DNA of 47,590 nt from Pseudomonadota bacterium. GTDB lineage: Bacteria; Myxococcota_A; Bradymonadia; UBA4248. The position numbers and the translations under genes were made by a program. Position 1 is the first letter of the stretch, and each line of letters begins with the position of its first letter. Of this stretch, positions 42,329 through 47,590 are shown one piece after another. The stretch covers positions 1 through 47,590 of the forward strand of contig JAFUEE010000029.1 in NCBI GenBank assembly GCA_017464085.1. The letters run 5' to 3'. Below the pieces are notes generated by a model. The model was not told the origin of the DNA, did not search any database, and was given only the letters and a program-made list of their open reading frames with translations.

Positions 42329-42550
42329 GCGCTATGGCCTGCGGCCATACGCGCCGCCTCTGCTCCCCTATTGCCGCCAGTGGCAGCAATACGGCTCGCA
42401 AACCGCATCTGCGACACATCGAGCACGCCGCAACAGCGATATCCTTCCCGCCCTCCGGATCCGCACCGAAAAGACGCCGCAGGCGCGCCGCTGCGTATGC
42501 AGGCACTGCATAGCAGCGAGCAGAGGCCGTATGCGCCACGCGCATAGGCC
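42329..42550. repeat. Three compound hairpins (TAT/ATA family) in 436-base gap
   Basis: 42329-42356: outer GGCGC/GCGCC, inner TATGGCC/GGCCATA, unpaired C. 42489-42518: outer CGCTGC/GCAGCG, inner TATGCAG/CTGCATA, unpaired G. 42525-42550: outer GGCC/GGCC, inner TATGCGC/GCGCATA, unpaired G. The last two are perfect and inverted relative to the first. The rest of 42306-42741 has no credible gene; it becomes AT-rich just before the activase start. Confidence 0.85.
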
Positions 42551-42741
42551 GAACATCACCGGCGTGCCGGCATCGCCGGAAGCCCGGTAAAAAATCAAAA
42601 TGAAATAAAACACCGCTCAGCGGCGTTTATTCTCCGGCATAAAATTCAATATATTTTATTGCGCATCTGAACTAAAATACTGCGCCTTGGCGTGCAAATC
42701 CTTCTTTTCCTTCACACATAAAGCCATTTCAAGGACAAACC

Positions 42742-45700
42742 ATGAAACTTGCCGGCATCGACATCGGTGCAGAAACCATCAAATACGTCATCCTCGACGG
42801 CTCCCCGCTGACCATCACCGCACACGACACGGTCGTTCACGAAAAACAGATCGAGCCGGCGCTCCGCGCAATTCTCGACAAACTCCGCGCGCAGGACGTC
42901 GAGCAGGTCGCCGTCTGCGGGCGATATGCCAACCACTTCACCATCCGAAACTATCCGGCTCAGGCAGTGCAAAAACGCGGCCTCACGCAGCTTTTCGGCG
43001 ATGCGCAGGTGACATACGTGACAATCGGATGCAACGGGTTCAGCGTCCTTGAACGGAGAGGCTCAGGCGCGGATGTATTCCGAGAAAACTCGCGATGCTC
43101 GCAGGGCACGGGCAACTTCCTGCGACAGCTCGTCGAGCGCTTTGACCTCGAACTATCCGAAGCCGACGCGCTCTGCAACGATGCCGAACGCGCATGCGCG
43201 CTCTCCGGACGATGCCCGGTCATCCTCAAGACCGACATGACGCACCTCGCAAACAGAGGCGAAGACCAGGCGGCCATCCTCGCAGGGGTATATGACGCGA
43301 TCTGCGAAAATGTCGAAGCGCTCATCAAGCCAAGCATGTGCCCCAAATCCGTGATACTGAGCGGCGGCGTGACACGGTCCGCAAGGATTCGCAGGCACTT
43401 CGAGCAATTCTGTGCCAAAAACGGACTTCAGCTTCTCGAAACCCATCCGTTCTCGCAGTTCTATCTCGAAGCCACAGGCTGCGCATTCCTCGCAAGCGAA
43501 TTCGGCGGCGATGCAATCCCCGAGGACGGCGCCGCGCTTCTCAGGCCCGGCAGCGACAAGCGTTTCGATGAAATCCCGCCGCTTCGCAACTATCTCTCAC
43601 AAGTGCGCCGTCTCGATCCCGTCGACCACTGCAGCATCCCTGAAACCATGCCTGTCTTCATCGGTTTCGACATCGGCTCAACGGGCTCCAAAGCTGTTGC
43701 GATACGCCAAGATCCAGGTCCTGTCGCGCTCGGGGATGTATGCTGGGAAGGCTATCTCCGCACGAACGGCAACCCCGTGCTCGCGGCACGTCTGCTGATG
43801 GGACAATTCATGGAAAGCATGCCTGGTCAGAAGGTCATCGGCTTCGGCGTGACTGGCTCTGGACGCGAAATCGTCGGCTCCATGCTCTCGACATGCTACG
43901 GCCAGGACTGCGTCTATATTCTCAATGAAATTGCCGCTCATGCAGAAGGCGCCCGCGCAATCGAGCCGCGCGTCGACACAATCTTCGAAATCGGCGGCCA
44001 AGACGCCAAATACATCCGCCTCTCCGAGGGGCGCATCGTCGATGCCGCCATGAACGAGGCATGTTCAGCAGGCACCGGATCCTTCATCGAAGAACAAGGC
44101 CGGAAATTCAAAGACATCGACTCGCTCTCACAGCTCTCTGAACTCGCTCTCTCCGGTGAACGCGGCGTCAGCCTCGGACAGCACTGCTCCGTCTTCATGA
44201 CACAAGTCATCGAAGAGGCCGTCGCTGCTGGCATCGAAACGCCCGCAATACTCGCTGGCATCTATGACTCCGTCGTGCTCAACTACTTCTATCGCGTCAA
44301 AGGCAACCGGAGCGTTGGCAGCGTCGTCTTCTGCCAGGGCATGCCGTTCTGCACCCCTGCGCTCGCGGCGGCTGTCGTGCGACAGACACAAGCCGAGGTC
44401 ATCATCCCGCCTAATCCCGGCACCATCGGCGCTTTCGGTATCGCAAGGCTCGCTCGAAAATCCGTCAAACGCGTTGAAGCTCTCGACCTCTCTGTCTTCA
44501 TGGACTCCGAGCTCATCGAGCGAAAAACGTTCGTCTGCGCCTCCAACAAAGGCTGCGGCGGAAACGGAAACCACTGCAAAATCGACCGCATCGTTGTCAA
44601 AGTCGGCGGCGAAAAACTCCAGTTCACCTGGGGCGGCGCATGCTCGCTGTGGGACCACGGCATCGCCGCGCAAAAGCTGCCAGACATGACGCCAAATCCA
44701 TTCCTCGCTCGCAAAGAATGTATCGACAAGATCCTCGCAAAACTCATCGCGCGCGGCAGGCGGCGCGTCGCTATCAGTGACGAGTTCCAGCTCAAGACGC
44801 TCTTCCCCTTCTTTGCCGTCCTGCTCTATGAACTCGGCTTCGACCTCGAAGTCATCAATGGCGGCACGCTCAACGACCTCAGACGCGGCCTCGACGAAAG
44901 CAACGTCCGCTTCTGCGCGCCAATGCAGCACTATCACGGCGTCGCATCAAAAATGAAGGAAACTTCAGCCGATTACCAGTTCTGGCCCATGATGCGCTGC
45001 GGCAAGTTCTCCGGAAATGAAGACTTTGCCGGCATCTGCCCCGTCGTCCAGTCGAGCGCAGATGTCCTCCTGCACGATCTCAAGGTAAAGCGCGAACGTG
45101 TCCTCAGCCCGGTCATCGACCTCGGACAGAAAAACATCCGCAGCGACGAGCTCCGCAACAGCTGCATGAAGTTTGCCGAATCGCTCTCCATCGCACCGCA
45201 GATCGCACAAGCGGCATTTGAAAAAGCAGCGCAGACCCAAATGAGCTTTGACGACGAACTCATGGCTATCGGCAGGCAAGCGCTCGCATTCGCGAAAGCG
45301 CACGGCCTGCCGGCTGTCATCGTGCTCGGCAGGAACTACACGATTCACAATCCTGCACTCAACAGCAACGTCCCCGCGCTTCTGCGCGGTCAGGGCGCGC
45401 TCGCGATCCCCGTCGACTGCTACCCCGTCGAAGCCTCTGAACCCATCTATACGAACATCTACTGGAGCTACGGCCAGCTCAACCTCCGCGCCGCCACGCA
45501 GATACGGAACACCCCAGGACAATATGCCGTCTGGTGCAGCAACTACGGATGCGGCCCAGACAGCTTCAACCTGCACTTCTATCAGTTCATCATGCAGGGC
45601 AAGCCTTATGCTGTCATCGAAACAGACGGGCACAGCGGTGATGCCGGCACCAAGACGCGAATCGAAGCATTCCTGCACTGCATCCGCGAATATGAACAGC

Positions 45701-47004
45701 TACCGCCTGCCCCGCAGATGAACGACCTCCATGTGCTCGAAGCGCGCAATACGCCGCTCAAGGACGCCATACGCAGGCACGCGAAAATCCTCATACCGCC
45801 CATGGGGGAAGATACGCACATACTCGCAGCAGGCTTCAGAAATGCCGGCGCGGACTGCATCGTGCTGCCCATCCCGACGCGCGAAACGCTTCTTCTCGGC
45901 CGACGCTACACCTCGGGCAAAGAATGCCTCCCCATGCTCATCACCCTGGGCTCACTGCTAGAATATGTCAACCATGCCCCAAAAGACGCGCAGATCATCT
46001 ACTTTATGCCACGCTCGAATGGCCCCTGCCGCCTCGGATGCTACAACCTCATGGACAAGATTGTCCTCGAACGCCTTGGACTGAGCGACCGCGTCACAAT
46101 CTGGTCCATGACCGATACCGACTATTCCGAAGGCGTCTCAAAACTTACCTACATCCTATGTTATGTCGGCTTCCTCGCCAATGACCTGCTTCTCAACGCG
46201 CTCTATGATGTCCGGCCTGTCGAAAGCCGCCCTGGCGCCGCAAACCTCATTTATGAACGCGCTCACCGCGCGCTCATCCGATGCATCGATCACGCACCGC
46301 AACCCCGGGCCTGGCAGGCATACGCTGCAAAAGAGATCTTTGGCGGCACTTTCTTCGGCATGATGGATATCCTCAAGCGCGCAGCTCGTGAGTTCGCCGC
46401 CATCCGCACCAATGCTCCGCTTCCTACCGTCTGCCTCACCGGCGAAATCTATGTCCGACACGACCCGTTCGCGAACAACTTCATGATCCGGGAACTCGAA
46501 GCCCGAGGCATTCGCGTCAAATTCGCGCACTTCGGGGAATGGATCGAATATGCCGACATCGTAAACAAGGATATCCTAAAGTCTTCCAATACGCCGCTTG
46601 ATATCACAATTTCGCATCTGATCCGCTATGTGATGAACACAATCTACAAACCCATCGCGAACATTCTCAAATGGCCCGAACGCCACAAAGTCGGCCACAT
46701 CCTTGACACTGCCGAAAAATACCTTCGCAAAGACCTCATCGGAGAAGAAATCCTTACAATAGGCACGCCTCTGCACGCCTACAAAAAAGGCGAAATTGAC
46801 GGCGTCGTCAACGTCGGCCCGCTCGAGTGCATGCCAAGCAAAATTGCAGAAAGCCAGTTCTATCATCTCGCAGAAAATGAAGGCCTGATCTCGCTCAATC
46901 TCAGTTTCAACGGCGACCCGATTCCAGACTCTGTCCTCGATGACTTCTGCTTTGAAGTCAAACGCCGTTTTGAAATGCGACAGAACTGTCAAACTCGCAA
47001 GTGA
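42742..47004 (+). CDS. Two-domain 2-hydroxyacyl-CoA dehydratase activase (BadF/HgdC type)
   Basis: The 1420-residue protein matches the long activase family in which two ASKHA ATPase domains are fused to DUF2229 and a dehydratase-like C-terminal part. Domain 1 (about 1-260) starts GIDIGAETIKYV. Domain 2 (about 305-570) starts GFDIGSTGSKAVAI and has FEIGGQDAKYI. In domain 2, C441 (EACSAGTGSF) and C482 (GQHCSVFM) stand where HgdC holds the [4Fe-4S] cluster shared by its dimer; domain 1 has similar cysteines (RCSQGTGNF, GRCPVIL). Such proteins use ATP to push an electron into radical dehydratases or reductases in strict anaerobes. Length is normal. No dehydratase subunit gene is nearby, so its partner must lie elsewhere or be its own C-terminal half. 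The ATG at 42742 matches the family N-terminus. Confidence 0.92.
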   Translation: MKLAGIDIGAETIKYVILDGSPLTITAHDTVVHEKQIEPALRAILDKLRAQDVEQVAVCGRYANHFTIRNYPAQAVQKRGLTQLFGDAQVTYVTIGCNGFSVLERRGSGADVFRENSRCSQGTGNFLRQLVERFDLELSEADALCNDAERACALSGRCPVILKTDMTHLANRGEDQAAILAGVYDAICENVEALIKPSMCPKSVILSGGVTRSARIRRHFEQFCAKNGLQLLETHPFSQFYLEATGCAFLASEFGGDAIPEDGAALLRPGSDKRFDEIPPLRNYLSQVRRLDPVDHCSIPETMPVFIGFDIGSTGSKAVAIRQDPGPVALGDVCWEGYLRTNGNPVLAARLLMGQFMESMPGQKVIGFGVTGSGREIVGSMLSTCYGQDCVYILNEIAAHAEGARAIEPRVDTIFEIGGQDAKYIRLSEGRIVDAAMNEACSAGTGSFIEEQGRKFKDIDSLSQLSELALSGERGVSLGQHCSVFMTQVIEEAVAAGIETPAILAGIYDSVVLNYFYRVKGNRSVGSVVFCQGMPFCTPALAAAVVRQTQAEVIIPPNPGTIGAFGIARLARKSVKRVEALDLSVFMDSELIERKTFVCASNKGCGGNGNHCKIDRIVVKVGGEKLQFTWGGACSLWDHGIAAQKLPDMTPNPFLARKECIDKILAKLIARGRRRVAISDEFQLKTLFPFFAVLLYELGFDLEVINGGTLNDLRRGLDESNVRFCAPMQHYHGVASKMKETSADYQFWPMMRCGKFSGNEDFAGICPVVQSSADVLLHDLKVKRERVLSPVIDLGQKNIRSDELRNSCMKFAESLSIAPQIAQAAFEKAAQTQMSFDDELMAIGRQALAFAKAHGLPAVIVLGRNYTIHNPALNSNVPALLRGQGALAIPVDCYPVEASEPIYTNIYWSYGQLNLRAATQIRNTPGQYAVWCSNYGCGPDSFNLHFYQFIMQGKPYAVIETDGHSGDAGTKTRIEAFLHCIREYEQLPPAPQMNDLHVLEARNTPLKDAIRRHAKILIPPMGEDTHILAAGFRNAGADCIVLPIPTRETLLLGRRYTSGKECLPMLITLGSLLEYVNHAPKDAQIIYFMPRSNGPCRLGCYNLMDKIVLERLGLSDRVTIWSMTDTDYSEGVSKLTYILCYVGFLANDLLLNALYDVRPVESRPGAANLIYERAHRALIRCIDHAPQPRAWQAYAAKEIFGGTFFGMMDILKRAAREFAAIRTNAPLPTVCLTGEIYVRHDPFANNFMIRELEARGIRVKFAHFGEWIEYADIVNKDILKSSNTPLDITISHLIRYVMNTIYKPIANILKWPERHKVGHILDTAEKYLRKDLIGEEILTIGTPLHAYKKGEIDGVVNVGPLECMPSKIAESQFYHLAENEGLISLNLSFNGDPIPDSVLDDFCFEVKRRFEMRQNCQTRK

Positions 47005-47015
47005 TTTCACCGTAT

Positions 47016-47115
47016 GTCACGCCTATGCAGCGCATACGGCGTGACCTTAAACGGCTATCGCCTGCGGCGATACGCCTCTTCAGCGAGCTATCCGACTTCG
47101 TCGGATACGCTCGCT
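47016..47115. repeat. Three compound hairpins (TAT/ATA family)
   Basis: 47016-47045: outer GTCACGCC/GGCGTGAC, inner TATGC/GCATA, loop AGC. 47053-47076: outer GGC/GCC, inner TATCGCC/GGCGATA, loop TGC. 47082-47115: outer AGCGAGC/GCTCGCT, inner TATCCGAC/GTCGGATA, loop TTC. All three are perfect with one unpaired C. They start 12 bases after the activase stop. The sequence from 47116 to 47311 is AT-rich with no recognised gene. Confidence 0.88.
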
Positions 47116-47311
47116 GTGCCGCTTATCTTTCTACACTCAGCACATTTCAAAATGTCTAAACAAAATAATAAACACACAAAATATATTATATATATCTAAA
47201 CTCATATTATATATTTTACATCACATATACATCCATTTTATCATTATTACTCAAATCCGCGTGAGTGCATGCCTGAATTGCCAGCGCTTCTTCAGGCATA
47301 AATCACAATAT

Positions 47312-47590
47312 TTAATGAGATGAATCATGAAATTCTTGGATAATTTCATCAATATTATTCAGCGATTTCCCTGTAATTTTGGAAATGAATTCGCGAGAAC
47401 ATTTTTCTTCATGCATGCGAAGCACTGTCGTGACTACATTATTCTCTATACCTTCCGTCCAGCCGGAATCATGACCTTCCGTCCAGCCGGAATCATGACC
47501 TTCCGTCCAGCCGGAATCATAAGCTTCTTTCTTCATATCAATAATTGCCTGACACATGTCTATTTTCTCCTCCTTAAAAGTTATGTTCAA
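47312..47590 (-). CDS. C-terminal end of an Rpn/PD-(D/E)XK nuclease-transposase family protein (partial)
   Basis: The frame is open at the window edge, so only the C-terminal 93 codons are present. The EEKIDMCQAIIDMK segment, followed by a DSGWTEGH repeat and a helical tail with a degenerate helix-turn-helix look (FISKITGKSLNNIDEII), is the usual end of Rpn-family recombination-promoting nucleases; the catalytic core would lie beyond the window. The three DSGWTEG(H/I) units are encoded by 24-base tandem repeats at 47451-47522. An internal ATG at 47557 is preceded by AAGGAGGAG, but those bases also encode the conserved KEEK, so an internal start is less likely. No other gene is visible near the end. 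Confidence 0.65.
   Translation of the reverse strand: MNITFKEEKIDMCQAIIDMKKEAYDSGWTEGHDSGWTEGHDSGWTEGIENNVVTTVLRMHEEKCSREFISKITGKSLNNIDEIIQEFHDSSH
47451..47522. repeat. 24-base tandem repeat, three units
   Basis: Units at 47451-47474, 47475-47498 and 47499-47522 are identical except for one base near the end of the third. They encode DSGWTEGH in frame within the partial Rpn-type gene. Copy number would change by slippage without breaking the frame. Confidence 0.9.

Noticed and set aside
47016..47115. Possible CRISPR array or tRNA cluster at the regularly placed hairpins
   Set aside because: The units share only the TAT/ATA frame, not a constant repeat; there are no unique spacers of constant length, no cloverleaf and no cas genes.
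47451..47522. 24-base repeats as a CRISPR array
   Set aside because: The units are directly adjacent without spacers and encode an in-frame peptide repeat.

Overview
The window looks like a chromosomal segment of a Gram-negative anaerobe with Myxococcota/deltaproteobacterial-style surface proteins. Three features suggest this: very large Cys-rich lipoproteins built from Stig1-like, BspA-type (DUF285) and GLUG repeats; a stand-alone 2-hydroxyacyl-CoA dehydratase activase, typical of anaerobic metabolism; and a GC-rich coding style interrupted by AT-richer islands. The taxonomy is inference. No rRNA, tRNA, CRISPR array, integrase or intact insertion sequence was seen.

Layout. 151-1999 (minus): two paralogous DUF3592-like membrane proteins and a glutathione peroxidase. 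2485-10866 (plus): a cell-wall-attack-like block. Two paralogous soluble peptidoglycan hydrolases (muramidase-like domain, two peptidoglycan-binding modules, M15 peptidase) flank a two-AAA-domain ATPase of the kind found with extracellular contractile injection systems; a lipoprotein of the beta-lactamase/transpeptidase fold follows. 11298-16534: a MoxR/McrB-like ATPase, DUF58 and TgpA-like transglutaminase operon whose ATPase has lost key catalytic residues. 16813-23363: a giant Cys-rich/BspA-repeat lipoprotein and a GH43 glycosidase lipoprotein. 23977-25705: an RtcB-PrfH ribosome-repair pair. 25823-27445: an AI-2E/PerM-family permease. 27864-31484: a Stig1/GLUG-repeat lipoprotein. 31691-34021 (minus): topA. 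34352-40831 (minus): a 2159-residue repeat protein with no recognised family. 41157-42305: a DUF368 undecaprenyl-phosphate translocase. 42742-47004: the dehydratase activase. 47312-47590 (minus): the C-terminal end of an Rpn/PD-(D/E)XK family protein that runs off the window.

The most striking non-coding feature is a family of about 20 compound hairpins scattered through almost every GC-rich intergenic gap. Each has an inner stem opening with TAT and closing with ATA, one unpaired C (G when inverted), and an outer stem. Both stems change sequence from copy to copy while pairing is kept. A second dispersed motif, GTTACTATTCAGCCG, forms the ends of a roughly 175-bp MITE-like segment at 23550-23726 and recurs at 2104.

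The most promising undescribed system is the 2485-10866 block. The two hydrolases lack signal peptides and carry polar, probably disordered N-terminal tails, as expected of cargo for a contractile injection machine, and a matching ATPase lies between them. No sheath, tube or baseplate gene is in the window, so this is a hypothesis. The giant repeat protein at 34352-40831 is the second candidate.
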